Below the pieces are notes generated by a model that saw only the letters and a list, made by a program, of their open reading frames with translations, was not told the DNA's origin and ran no database searches. A stretch of DNA of 64,000 nt from JAABRB01 sp041617635 (GTDB lineage Bacteria; Pseudomonadota; Gammaproteobacteria; Burkholderiales; SG8-39). Within the stretch, counting starts at the first letter, position 1. Each line of letters opens with the position of its first letter. Position numbers and translations under genes: made by a program. The stretch lies in the NCBI GenBank assembly GCA_041617635.1, contig JBFJOO010000006.1, positions 1 to 64,000 on the forward strand. The letters run 5' to 3'. Of this stretch, positions 53,320 through 62,583 are shown one piece after another.

Positions 53320-55251
53320 TCACGCCGTCTTCACGATGAGCACCGCGCACTGTATCCGATCCAGGACCTGCTCGGCATTGCTGCCAAGGAGCAGACGCTC
53401 GAATCCGGTGCGGCCATGGCTGCCCAGAATGACGAGATCCGAATTCTTGCGCTCCGCCGTATCGACGATCATCTCGGGCACCGGCCCCACGGGAACTTCG
53501 CCCTCGGTGTCGATCGCTTCCTTGCCGAGCAGCGTGACCAGCCGGTCGACGACCACCGGCGCCTCCTTGCGGCGATCCTCGCTGTGCGTGGGCACGTCGA
53601 TCGAGATGACCGTCACCGGCGCGCCGCACAGTTTGGCAAGGTTTCGCGCGGCGACCGCGGCCGCGTCTCCGAACCGCGAGCCATCGGAGGCCAGTACGAA
53701 TCGCCGGCCGGTGATCTCCGCGTAGGCCGGCACCACGAGAACCGCGCAGTGCGCGCGCTGTACGACGTCCCGGGTCGGATTTCCCGCCAGGAAGCGCGTC
53801 ACGCCGCGCTCGCTACGGCCACCCATGAAGATGAGATCCGCGTGCCACCGATCCGCCTCGCCGATGATCTGCTCATAGCGCTTGGTGCCCTGCACGACCT
53901 GGCTTTCGCATTCCACGCCGGCAGCGATGGCGCGGGCCTTGATTGCGTCGAGGCGCGCGCGCGCCGAGTCCATTTCCTTGTCGAGCAGCTGCTCGCCCAG
54001 CGTCTCGTGCTCCACGCCACCCGCGACGACCGAGAGAACGTAGACCCGCGCGCCACACTTCTGCGCGAGACGCAGCGCCTCGCGCACGGCACCCTCACTC
54101 GATTCGGATCCATCGGTCGCCACGAGAAAGCGCTCGAATCGACCCACCGGCGATAGTTGCACGGGCGCGGCCACAGGCGCCGGGGCGACGGCCGCGGCAC
54201 GCGCTTCGGCCGCACGATCTTCGCGAATCCCCACGCGCAGCGCCGCGAGGATGATCAATGCTCCGGTGGCGAGGGCGAGCACCATGATCCCGAAGCTCGT
54301 GCCGGAAAGCAGCTTCGCGGTGCCGGCGCTCAGACGGTCGACGAGCTCGAGCTCGGACAGATACACGGGGATGACGAATCCACGACTGACGAGCACCATC
54401 ACCATGATGACGCCCATCACGAGCTTGATCATGTAGGGCTTCACGTAGGTCGTGCCGATCGCGCCGAGCTGGATGCCGAACAGCGACCCGGCGAGAATGA
54501 TCATGGCAAGGCGGATGTCCACGAGCCCGCTCCAGGCGAACTTGATCGTCCCGCCGAGGCCCATCACGAACGCGATGACCAGCTCGGTGGCCGATGCCAT
54601 CAGGCTCGGAGCGCCGAGCACATAGTGCATGCCCGGCACGCCGATGAACCCCCCGACCGCGATGGTGGCGGCGAGCATGCCGGTGGCAAAGCCGAGCGGA
54701 ATGGTGAAGAGCACCGACACCCTGGCGTCGAGGCTCTTGAAGTACATCATCGTGTACGGGATGTTCACCGACTGCACCCAGCGCGCGAGCCGCCCGGTCA
54801 CCTCCCGTGCCGCGCCGGCCCCGCTCCGATAGGTCCGGATCGCGTCGCGAAGGACGTAGCCGCCGACGATGGCGAGCACGACGATGAACGCCATGCTGAC
54901 GTAGAGATTCGATCCGGCATCGCCGTATGCGCGCTTGATGTTCTCCTGCACCTGGGCGCCGTAGAGCACGCCGGCCTCCGCGGAGACGCCCATCACGAGG
55001 CCGAGCTTCACGTCGACCTGACCGTACCGCGCCCGTTTGATCGCGCCGACCAGGGCTTTGGGAAACTTGTGACAGAGGTTGGAGGCGACCGCGACGATGC
55101 CGGGCACGCCCAGGCTCATCATTGCGGGCGTCAGCACGAACGCGCCACCCGAGCCGATGAACCCGCTCACCAGGCCGCCAATGAATCCGACGACGAACAG
55201 GTAGGCGACGTTGAACGGATCGAGCTGGATGAAGTTGGTCGCGGCGTCCAC
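53320..55251 (-). CDS. TauE/SafE (TSUP) permease fused to two UspA domains
   Basis: 643 residues. The membrane part (about 1-345) has the TSUP motif GFIGGLVSGFIGSGGAFVLTPAMM and the second-half GFIGVPGMHYVLGAPSLMASA. After an Ala/Pro-rich linker come two universal stress protein domains: Usp1 (371-514), whose ATP loop is degenerate (GGRSERGVTRFLAGN), and Usp2 (515-643), whose loop is canonical (GSHGRTGFERLLLGS). The fusion suggests gating of anion export by ATP or a stress signal. The start is a GTG at 55251. A gene for a small membrane protein lies 15 bp upstream and would be in the same operon. Confidence 0.9.
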   Translation of the reverse strand: MDAATNFIQLDPFNVAYLFVVGFIGGLVSGFIGSGGAFVLTPAMMSLGVPGIVAVASNLCHKFPKALVGAIKRARYGQVDVKLGLVMGVSAEAGVLYGAQVQENIKRAYGDAGSNLYVSMAFIVVLAIVGGYVLRDAIRTYRSGAGAAREVTGRLARWVQSVNIPYTMMYFKSLDARVSVLFTIPLGFATGMLAATIAVGGFIGVPGMHYVLGAPSLMASATELVIAFVMGLGGTIKFAWSGLVDIRLAMIILAGSLFGIQLGAIGTTYVKPYMIKLVMGVIMVMVLVSRGFVIPVYLSELELVDRLSAGTAKLLSGTSFGIMVLALATGALIILAALRVGIREDRAAEARAAAVAPAPVAAPVQLSPVGRFERFLVATDGSESSEGAVREALRLAQKCGARVYVLSVVAGGVEHETLGEQLLDKEMDSARARLDAIKARAIAAGVECESQVVQGTKRYEQIIGEADRWHADLIFMGGRSERGVTRFLAGNPTRDVVQRAHCAVLVVPAYAEITGRRFVLASDGSRFGDAAAVAARNLAKLCGAPVTVISIDVPTHSEDRRKEAPVVVDRLVTLLGKEAIDTEGEVPVGPVPEMIVDTAERKNSDLVILGSHGRTGFERLLLGSNAEQVLDRIQCAVLIVKTA

Positions 55252-55266
55252 GGACGGTTTCCCGGA

Positions 55267-55569
55267 CTACCGCTTGGCCCTGACGCCCAGCACTTCCCAG
55301 AAATGGCCGGTGAACGTGCCGTGCGCGATCGAAAAGACGAACGCGATGATCACCGGAATCAGAAAGTACCAGCCCCCGCGCGCGGAACTCTCGAGAATGG
55401 GCTCGTCGAAGGCGTACAGACCGGCGTACAGGACGACACTTGTCAGGCCCAGGAACACCAGTTTGACGAGCTGCCTGCTCCTGCTGCTTCCCGTGCCTGC
55501 CAACGCTCCGACCTCCCATCCGGTTCGGGTCGCCGCGCCGGCGGCTGCGATCCCGTCGCCCACCGCCAC
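55267..55569 (-). CDS. Small membrane protein next to the TSUP-UspA gene
   Basis: 100 residues (GTG start). Two hydrophobic helices (LVKLVFLGLTSVVLYAGLYAF and WYFLIPVIIAFVFSIAHGTFTGHFWEVLG, the first about 35-55) follow a Gly/Ala-rich N-terminus. Between them is an amphipathic stretch FDEPILESSARGG. It lies 15 bp upstream of the TSUP-UspA gene and is probably its accessory subunit. I cannot assign a family with certainty. The N-terminal start is uncertain. Confidence 0.6.
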   Translation of the reverse strand: MAVGDGIAAAGAATRTGWEVGALAGTGSSRSRQLVKLVFLGLTSVVLYAGLYAFDEPILESSARGGWYFLIPVIIAFVFSIAHGTFTGHFWEVLGVRAKR

Positions 55570-55738
55570 CGTGACGGGGCATCATGCCCCGCCGCGCCCG
55601 CCGTCCGTGCAACGGGAAAATGGTAGCACGGCGCCAAGCGCTGACTGTATAGCGAGTTTGAAGGGCGCGATAAGGTGTTCTGCAGCGCAACCGCCCGCGA
55701 CGCGCCAGCGCAGGCCGCGATCGCCGTGAGGCGAATCG

Positions 55739-57553
55739 TTATTTCACGCGGTCCGGGTCGCCGCCTTGCGAGTCGTCCCCAGGCTCCGGGGGCGGCAGGC
55801 TTGCGCATTCAACGAACACACGCGCCCGGCAGCGTGCACAGATCTGCCGATCGAGTTTTGGGAAGAGCGTTGTGATCGCATCGCTCTTGGTCGAGAAGAA
55901 GTTCTCCGCGCCGATCTGGCCGAGGAACTCCGGCTTCTTCAGCAACTCCTCCGCCTCGGCGCGCGCGCCGTGGAAGTACAGCCCCCCGCCGAGCGCGCGA
56001 CGCATGCGTGCCTCCCGGACCAGAAGCTCGGCGCCCGCCACGTCCACGAACCGCACGCCCTTCACCATCAGCACGAGGCGCCTCTGGTCCGGTGAGCGCT
56101 CGCGAAGCCAGTCGAGATAGGTCTCCACATGGTTGACGGCGCCGAAGTAGATGGAGCCCTCAACGCGCAGGAATTTCAACTGCGGGCATTCCTGCAGGTT
56201 CTCGCGCAGGTCGGTGAACTTGCGGCTCGTCCGCGCAGGATCGGGAGCGAGACCGATCAGCCGTGGCCGCGCCGTGCGGTGGAGATAGAGGACGAGCGAC
56301 ACGAACACGCCCAGCAGGATCGCAAATTCGAGCTCGAGGAGCAGCGCAGAGACGAAAGTCAGCGTGAGCACCCCGGTCTCGGCCCGGCTGGTGCGCACGA
56401 TGGTGCGGATGGACGCGAAGTCGAAGAGCCGCCACGCGACCAGGAACAGGATTGCCGCCATGGACGCCACAGGGAGGTAGGCGACCAGCGGCGCGATCGC
56501 GAGGACGATCACGACGAGCAGCAACGCTGCGAAGACCGCGGCGAGCGGCGTTCGCGCCCCGGCCTCGTAGTTCGCGCCCGATCGGTTGAACGAGGCGCTG
56601 GTCGGGAAGCCGGAGAAGAAGCTCGCGACGATGTTCGCAAGCCCCTGACCGATGAACTCCTGATTTCCGTCGATGCGCTGGCCGGACTTGAGCGCAATCG
56701 CGCGGGCGATCGACACGGCTTCCGTGAGGCCGAGCACGACGACCCCGAGCGCGATCGCAAGCAGCTTCCGGAACGTGTCGAGGTCGAACGAGGGCGCGGA
56801 AAGCCCGGGGAGCGCTGCCGGGAGTGCTCCCAGCGTGCGGATCCCGGAATGGGTCTCGCCCAGCTCGTAGTTGATGCCGTAGGCGAGCACGCTGCCCACG
56901 AGCAGCGCCGCGATCATGTACGGAAACCGCGGAATCCACCGGCGCGCCATGACTCCTGCAGCGAAGGTCACGCCGGCCACCAGCACGACGTACGGGTTCG
57001 CGCGAAGCGGATCCAGCAGAAACGCCGCCCAGGTCTGCAGAAAGGATTGACCGGGCGGGATCGCCATCCCGAAGAAATTGCTCAGCTGGCTGGTGATGAT
57101 CAGGGCGCCGGCGCCCGCGGTGAATCCGACCACGACGGTGTGCGAGATGAAGTTGACGAGCGCGCCCAGGCGCAGCACGCCCATCGTCAGCATGATCAGA
57201 CCGGCCATGAACGACAGCGTGAGGACCAGGCTCACGTACTGCGCCGAGCCCGGCACTGCGAGCGGCGCCACGGTGGCGAACACGAACAGGGACACCGCAT
57301 TGGTCGGGCCGGTCACGGCATGCAGCGACGATCCGAAGAGGGCCGCGACGACGGTCGGCACCATCGCCGCGTACAGCCCGTACTCGGGGGGCATACCGGC
57401 CAGCGTGGCGAACGCGACCCCCTGGGGAACCACGATGATTGCGCCAATCAGTCCGGCAAACAGGTCCGCGCGGAAGGTCTCGCGCGTGACGAGCGGCCAC
57501 CAGCGCAGCGGCGGGAGGACGCGGGCGATCGAACGCAGGCGGATGGCAAACAT
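55739..57553 (-). CDS. SulP family inorganic anion transporter
   Basis: 604 residues. SulP membrane domain (about 10-430) with the signature VPQGVAFATLAGMPPEYGLYAAMVP and the later GQGLANIVASFFSGFPTSASFNRSGAN. A STAS domain follows (about 450-560: LRVEGSIYFGAVNHVETYL, VLMVKGVRFVDVAGAELL). A short C-terminal tail carries CARCRARVFVEC (Cys572, Cys575, Cys583), an unusual cysteine cluster. SulP proteins carry sulfate, bicarbonate or dicarboxylates; the substrate is not clear. The ATG at 57553 is chosen because it starts at the usual distance before the membrane domain; an in-frame ATG 39 bases earlier also exists. Confidence 0.9.
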   Translation of the reverse strand: MFAIRLRSIARVLPPLRWWPLVTRETFRADLFAGLIGAIIVVPQGVAFATLAGMPPEYGLYAAMVPTVVAALFGSSLHAVTGPTNAVSLFVFATVAPLAVPGSAQYVSLVLTLSFMAGLIMLTMGVLRLGALVNFISHTVVVGFTAGAGALIITSQLSNFFGMAIPPGQSFLQTWAAFLLDPLRANPYVVLVAGVTFAAGVMARRWIPRFPYMIAALLVGSVLAYGINYELGETHSGIRTLGALPAALPGLSAPSFDLDTFRKLLAIALGVVVLGLTEAVSIARAIALKSGQRIDGNQEFIGQGLANIVASFFSGFPTSASFNRSGANYEAGARTPLAAVFAALLLVVIVLAIAPLVAYLPVASMAAILFLVAWRLFDFASIRTIVRTSRAETGVLTLTFVSALLLELEFAILLGVFVSLVLYLHRTARPRLIGLAPDPARTSRKFTDLRENLQECPQLKFLRVEGSIYFGAVNHVETYLDWLRERSPDQRRLVLMVKGVRFVDVAGAELLVREARMRRALGGGLYFHGARAEAEELLKKPEFLGQIGAENFFSTKSDAITTLFPKLDRQICARCRARVFVECASLPPPEPGDDSQGGDPDRVK

Positions 57554-57726
57554 GGGCCGGATTCCTGCGCTCCCGGGAGCGCAATTCACCATGTTAGCAA
57601 ACGGTCCCGGCCCGGCGAGCGATCGAACGCGGTCGTTCCGTGGACGCACCCGATTGCCGTGCGCGCGCCGGGCGGCCCGGTCCTTCGCTTCGACCGGCCC
57701 GGGCAGAATCGGGTAGGCTCGGCAAG

Positions 57727-59211
57727 ATGAATGCGCCCAGCAGCCCGGTCGACGCGAGTCGCCAGGCCGAAGTGACCAAGCGCCTCCTGCAGGTGCTGCC
57801 CGAGACATCGGTGCTGCACCACGAGGAGGACACTCGGCCGTACGAATGCGACGGACTGTCGGCGTACCGCGAGCTGCCGATGGTCGTCGTCCTGCCCGCA
57901 AACGAGCGCGAAATCCAGGCGGTCCTCGAGGTGTGCAGCGAGCTCCGTGTCAAGGTGATTGCCCGCGGCGCGGGGACGGGGCTGTCCGGCGGCGCGCTGC
58001 CGTCGGGCGAAGGCGTGCTGCTCTCGACCGCGAAGATGGGGAAGATCCTCCAGGTCGATCCGGTTGCCCGCACGGCGCGGGTGCAGCCGGGTGTACGAAA
58101 CCTCTCGATCACCGAGGCCGCAGCACCCTACGGGCTCTATTTCGCGCCCGACCCGTCGTCGCAGATCGCGTGCACGATCGGCGGCAACGTCGCCGAGAAT
58201 GCGGGAGGCGTTCACTGTCTCAAGTACGGCTTGACCGTGCACAATGTCATGCGGGTGCGCGGGGTGACAATTGCGGGCGAAGTGATCGAGCTGGGCTCCG
58301 AAGCACTCGACGCGCCCGGCTACGATTTGCTGGCGGCGGTGATCGGGAGCGAGGGCATGCTCGCGGTGACCACCGAAGTGACCGTGCGTCTGATCCCAAA
58401 GCCCGAGCTCGCGCGCTGCATCTTGGCCGCATACGACGACGTGGAGAAGGCCGGCGACGCGGTCGCCGGCGTGATCGCCGCCGGCATCATTCCGGCCGGG
58501 CTGGAGATGATGGACCAGCCCGCGACGCGCGCGGTCGAGGAATTCGTGCACGCGAATTATCCGCTCGATGCGAAGGCCATTCTGCTGTGCGAGTCGGATG
58601 GCACCCCGGAAGAGGTCGCGGAAGAGATCGACCGGATGACTGAGGTGCTCAGGCGAACGGGCGCGACCGAGATCCGGGTGTCGCGCGACGAGGCCGAGCG
58701 GCTGAAGTTCTGGGCCGGGCGCAAGGCCGCGTTTCCGGCGGTGGGGCGCATCTCGCCCGACTACTACTGCATGGACGGTACCATTCCGCGCAAGCGGCTC
58801 GGTGCCATGCTGAGCGCCATCGCGGAGCTCGAGAAGAAGTACCGACTGCGGTGCCCGAACGTCTTTCACGCCGGCGACGGCAATCTGCACCCGCTAATCC
58901 TGTTCGATGCGAACGACCCTGACGAGCTCCACCGCACCGAGCAGTTTGCCGCCGAGGTGCTCGAGCTCTCGATCGCGTACGGCGGCACGGTGACCGGCGA
59001 GCACGGCGTCGGCATCGAGAAGATCAACCAGATGTGCGTGCAGTTCTCGCCCGACGAACTCGAGATGTTTCGCGGCGTGAAGCGCGCATTCGATTCGCCC
59101 GGACTGCTCAACCCCGACAAGAACATCCCGACGCTCCGCCGTTGCGCCGAGTACGGAAAGATGCACGTGCATCGCGGGCAGCTGCCGCATCCCGAATTGC
59201 CCCGGTTCTGA
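57727..59211 (+). CDS. glcD: Glycolate oxidase subunit GlcD (FAD-linked)
   Basis: 494-residue FAD-linked oxidase subunit of glycolate dehydrogenase, which oxidises glycolate to glyoxylate and feeds electrons to the respiratory chain. The FAD-binding PCMH domain begins AYRELPMVVVLPANEREIQAVLEVC and contains ARGAGTGLSGGALPSGEGVLLS and GCTIGGNVAENAGG-like CTIGGNVAENAGGVHCLKYG. The C-terminal half has CPNVFHAGDGNLHPLILFD and GTVTGEHGVGIEKINQM (cited in parts). Start: ATG at 57727. It leads the operon glcD-glcE-glcF. Confidence 0.95.
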   Translation: MNAPSSPVDASRQAEVTKRLLQVLPETSVLHHEEDTRPYECDGLSAYRELPMVVVLPANEREIQAVLEVCSELRVKVIARGAGTGLSGGALPSGEGVLLSTAKMGKILQVDPVARTARVQPGVRNLSITEAAAPYGLYFAPDPSSQIACTIGGNVAENAGGVHCLKYGLTVHNVMRVRGVTIAGEVIELGSEALDAPGYDLLAAVIGSEGMLAVTTEVTVRLIPKPELARCILAAYDDVEKAGDAVAGVIAAGIIPAGLEMMDQPATRAVEEFVHANYPLDAKAILLCESDGTPEEVAEEIDRMTEVLRRTGATEIRVSRDEAERLKFWAGRKAAFPAVGRISPDYYCMDGTIPRKRLGAMLSAIAELEKKYRLRCPNVFHAGDGNLHPLILFDANDPDELHRTEQFAAEVLELSIAYGGTVTGEHGVGIEKINQMCVQFSPDELEMFRGVKRAFDSPGLLNPDKNIPTLRRCAEYGKMHVHRGQLPHPELPRF

Positions 59212-59233
59212 AGGAAGTCGCGAGCGCCAGCTG

Positions 59234-60298
59234 ATGCCGGACGAGGTGAAAGCGCTTGCCGAGACGATACGCGGTGCCGCGGAAGCGGGGCGTCCCCTGC
59301 GCTTGCGCGGTGGTGGCACCAAGGATTTCTACGGCCAGTCGCTGGATGGTGACGTGCTGGACGCGCGCGGCCACGCCGGTATCGTCGCGTACGAGCCGAC
59401 GGAGCTTGTGGTCACCGTGCGCGGCGGCACGCGCCTCGCGGAGCTCGAGGCGGCGCTCGCGGAGAAGGGGCAGATGCTCCCCTTCGAGCCGCCGCACTTC
59501 GGGGCCGACGCGACGGTCGGCGGTGCCGTGGCGGCCGGGCTCTCCGGCCCGCGGCGACAATCCGCCGGTGCACTGCGCGATTTCGTGCTGGGCGCGCGCA
59601 TCCTCGACGGCCGGGGACGTGACTTGAGCTTCGGTGGCCAGGTGATGAAGAACGTCGCGGGCTACGACGTCTCGCGGCTGGTGGCGGGATCGCTCGGCAC
59701 GCTCGGCCTGATTCTCGAGGTGTCGCTCAAGGTCCTGCCGATCCCCGTGACGGAGACGACGCTGCGCCTCGAGTTTCCCCAGGACAAGGCGGTCGAGACC
59801 ATGAACCGTTGGGGCGGCAAACCGCTCCCGATAAGTGCCACGGCGTGGGCTGGTGGCGACCTGGAAGTGCGGCTGTCCGGGGCCGAGGCGGCCGTGCGTG
59901 CTGCGCGCGAGAAGATCGGTGGCGCCGTCGTCGATGCCGCCCAGGCGGCCGCATTCTGGACCGGCGTTCGCGAGCACACGGCCCCTTTCTTTCGCGGCGG
60001 TGCTTCGCTGTGGCGCGTATCGGTGCCTTCGTCCGCTGCGACGCTCGAGCTGCCCGGCGACCAGTTGATCGAGTGGGGCGGCAGCCTGCGCTGGCTCGCG
60101 ACCGAAGCCGACGCGCGGATCATTCGTGAGCGGGTCGCGAAGGCCGGCGGACATGCCACGCTCTTTCGCGGCGGAGACAAGACGGTGGGCGTGTTCCACC
60201 CGCTCCCAACGACGATCGCCCGGATCCACGCGAACCTCAAGCGCGAGTTCGATCCGCAGGGCGTGCTGAATCGCGGCCGGATGTATCCGGGTTTCTAA
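59234..60298 (+). CDS. glcE: Glycolate oxidase subunit GlcE (FAD-binding)
   Basis: 354-residue FAD-binding subunit of the glycolate dehydrogenase complex. The N-terminal PCMH-type domain has LRLRGGGTKDFYG, VVTVRGGTRLAELEAALAE and the mid-domain GATVGGAVAAGLSGPRR-like DATVGGAVAAGLSGPR, followed by the Asp-Val-Ser-Arg strand GYDVSRLVAGSLGTLG. The C-terminal half is smaller than in GlcD. It lies between glcD (22 bp) and glcF (5 bp). Confidence 0.94.
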   Translation: MPDEVKALAETIRGAAEAGRPLRLRGGGTKDFYGQSLDGDVLDARGHAGIVAYEPTELVVTVRGGTRLAELEAALAEKGQMLPFEPPHFGADATVGGAVAAGLSGPRRQSAGALRDFVLGARILDGRGRDLSFGGQVMKNVAGYDVSRLVAGSLGTLGLILEVSLKVLPIPVTETTLRLEFPQDKAVETMNRWGGKPLPISATAWAGGDLEVRLSGAEAAVRAAREKIGGAVVDAAQAAAFWTGVREHTAPFFRGGASLWRVSVPSSAATLELPGDQLIEWGGSLRWLATEADARIIRERVAKAGGHATLFRGGDKTVGVFHPLPTTIARIHANLKREFDPQGVLNRGRMYPGF

Positions 60299-60303
60299 GT
60301 CTC

Positions 60304-61524
60304 ATGCAGACCAGCCTTGCCGAGTTCATCAAGGACACGCCTGCGGGCCGGGAGGCCGAGTCCATCCTGCGCAAGTGCGTGCACTGCGGCTTTTGCACCG
60401 CGACCTGCCCGACGTATCAGCTGCTCGGCGACGAGCTCGACGGGCCGCGCGGGCGCATCTACCTGATGAAGCAGGCACTCGAAGGGCAACCGGTCACGAC
60501 GAAGACCCTGCTGCACCTCGATCGCTGCCTGACCTGCCGGAGCTGCGAAACGACCTGTCCATCGGGTGTCCAGTACGGGAGACTGCTCGACATCGGCCGT
60601 AGCGTCGTCAATGAACGGGTCGACCGACCGACGATCGACACTCTGCAACGCAAGGCGCTCGCGTCGGTGCTGCCGCGACGCGGGCTGTTCACCTTCCTGC
60701 TCGCGCTCGGCCGAATCGTTCGCCCGCTGCTGCCAGGCGTGCTGAAGGAAAAAGTGCCCGCGGCCGGGAACCCGGGAACGTGGCCGTCCGCGCGGCACGC
60801 CCGCCGGATGATCGCGCTCGCGGGATGCGTGCAGCCCGCGCTCGCGCCCGACATCAACGCGGCGGCTGCGCGCGTGCTCGACCGCATCGGCATCTCCCTG
60901 GTCGAGGCCCCGGGCGCGGGCTGCTGTGGTGCCGTGCGGTATCACCTCGACTACCAGGCGGACGGCCTCGACGACATGCGGGCGATGATCGACGCGTGGT
61001 GGCCGCACGTCGAGGCCGGCGCCGAGGCGATCGTCATGACGGCGAGCGGCTGCGGCGTGACCGTCAAGGACTACGCTCACCTCTTGGCGGGCGATCCGAA
61101 ATACGCCGACAAGGCGCGCCGCGTCAGCGCGCTCACGCGCGACCTGTGCGAAGTGCTGGAGCCCGAGATGGACCGGCTCGGGCCCGCGCGGGACGAAGGG
61201 CCGCGCGTGGCGTTTCACTCACCTTGCACGCTGCAGCACGGGCAGCAGGTGCGGGGTGTCGTCGAGCGCATTCTGGCGCGCGCCGGTTTCCGGCTCGCGC
61301 CGGTGCCCGACGCACACTTGTGCTGCGGGTCGGCGGGGACGTATTCAATTCTGCAGGCGCGACTCTCGAAGGAGCTGAAGCGGAACAAGCTCGTCGCGCT
61401 GCAGTCGGGCATGCCCGACCTGGTCGCCACGGCGAACATCGGATGCCTCGCGCATCTCGCGGGCGGGTCACAGGTCCCTGTGCAGCACTGGATCGTCGCC
61501 CTGGACCGGCGCCTCGCGTCCTGA
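60304..61524 (+). CDS. glcF: Glycolate oxidase iron-sulfur subunit GlcF
   Basis: 406-residue iron-sulfur subunit. Two [4Fe-4S] ferredoxin-type motifs, CVHCGFCTATCPTY (about 25-38) and CLTCRSCETTCPSG (about 77-90), pass electrons to quinone. Two cysteine-rich (CCG) domains follow, the first with GCCGAVRYHLD and the second with CCGSAGTYS. It ends the glcDEF operon; no glcG, malate synthase or glcC regulator follows in this window. Confidence 0.95.
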   Translation: MQTSLAEFIKDTPAGREAESILRKCVHCGFCTATCPTYQLLGDELDGPRGRIYLMKQALEGQPVTTKTLLHLDRCLTCRSCETTCPSGVQYGRLLDIGRSVVNERVDRPTIDTLQRKALASVLPRRGLFTFLLALGRIVRPLLPGVLKEKVPAAGNPGTWPSARHARRMIALAGCVQPALAPDINAAAARVLDRIGISLVEAPGAGCCGAVRYHLDYQADGLDDMRAMIDAWWPHVEAGAEAIVMTASGCGVTVKDYAHLLAGDPKYADKARRVSALTRDLCEVLEPEMDRLGPARDEGPRVAFHSPCTLQHGQQVRGVVERILARAGFRLAPVPDAHLCCGSAGTYSILQARLSKELKRNKLVALQSGMPDLVATANIGCLAHLAGGSQVPVQHWIVALDRRLAS

Positions 61525-61587
61525 CTCCGGACGGCGGAGACCGGCGGTCGCGTGTAGGCTTCGACGTTCCACTAGCCTCCCGATTTC

Positions 61588-62547
61588 ATGCACCCACAGT
61601 TCGCCAGCGGCGTCGCGCTCGCGATGGCCGCGGTCATCGTCTGGGGCGCGCAGTTTCCCATCGCCAAGAGCGCGTTCGCGTACGTCGATCCGTACCACGT
61701 GTCGGCCATCCGCTACACGCTCGGTACGCTGCTCCTGGTGCCGCTTGTCGCGGCGCTCCAGGGCCCGCAATCGTTGCGTTACTACGGGCGCCTGTGGCCG
61801 GCGTCGCTGCTCGGATTGATCGGCATGACCGGATCGCCGCTCCTGGTGTTTACGGGTCTGTCGATGACGGGCCCCGAGCACACGGCGATCATCGTTTCGC
61901 TGCAACCCTCGATGACGGCGATCGCCGACTGGCTGGTGCACGGTCGCCGGCCCGCGCGCTTCACGCTCGTGTGCATCGTGACCGCTTTTGTCGGCGTCGT
62001 GCTGGTCGTGACGCAAGGCGGCACCGCGCTGGCGCCCGGACGCGATGCATTGCTGGGCGATGTGCTCGTCCTGGCCGGCGCGCTGTGCTGGGTGGTCTAC
62101 ACGATGGGCACCGAGATGTTCCGCGGCTGGTCGGCGCTCAAGCTGACGGCGCTCACGCTCATCCCGGGTTCGATCGGACTCGTGCTCGTGACGGCGGCGT
62201 TGGTCCCGCTCGGCGTCGCGACGGTTCCGACTTGGGGCGGCATCCAGGCGGTCGGCGCAGAGCTCGCCTTTCTCGCGGTCGTCGGCGTGGCCGCCTCGTT
62301 CATCTGCTGGAACGCCGGCAGCCGGCGGATCGGGACGCTCAATACCATGCTCATGATGAATCTGATTCCGGTCGTCACGTTCATGATCGGGTTCATGCAG
62401 GGCCGGCGCTTCGTCGCGTCGGAACTGGCCGGCGCCGCGATCGTGATCGGCGCGCTCGCGGCGAACAACGTCTACCTGCGGCGCGCGGCACGCACGGCGG
62501 CCGCGCGTGCCGCCGCCATTGGCGATAATCAGGCCCGGCCGGCCTGA
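61588..62547 (+). CDS. EamA family DMT transporter
   Basis: 319 residues with ten hydrophobic segments arranged as two EamA repeats. N-terminal MAAVIVWGAQFPIAKSAF and the second repeat LLGDVLVLAGALCWVVYT are typical of the RhaT/EamA drug-metabolite exporters. The substrate is unknown. It lies 63 bp after glcF with its own likely promoter; an unrelated ABC transporter gene follows on the same strand. Confidence 0.9.
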   Translation: MHPQFASGVALAMAAVIVWGAQFPIAKSAFAYVDPYHVSAIRYTLGTLLLVPLVAALQGPQSLRYYGRLWPASLLGLIGMTGSPLLVFTGLSMTGPEHTAIIVSLQPSMTAIADWLVHGRRPARFTLVCIVTAFVGVVLVVTQGGTALAPGRDALLGDVLVLAGALCWVVYTMGTEMFRGWSALKLTALTLIPGSIGLVLVTAALVPLGVATVPTWGGIQAVGAELAFLAVVGVAASFICWNAGSRRIGTLNTMLMMNLIPVVTFMIGFMQGRRFVASELAGAAIVIGALAANNVYLRRAARTAAARAAAIGDNQARPA

Positions 62548-62583
62548 TCACGCAGCGCCGGACACGGCTCTAGAACCTATCTC

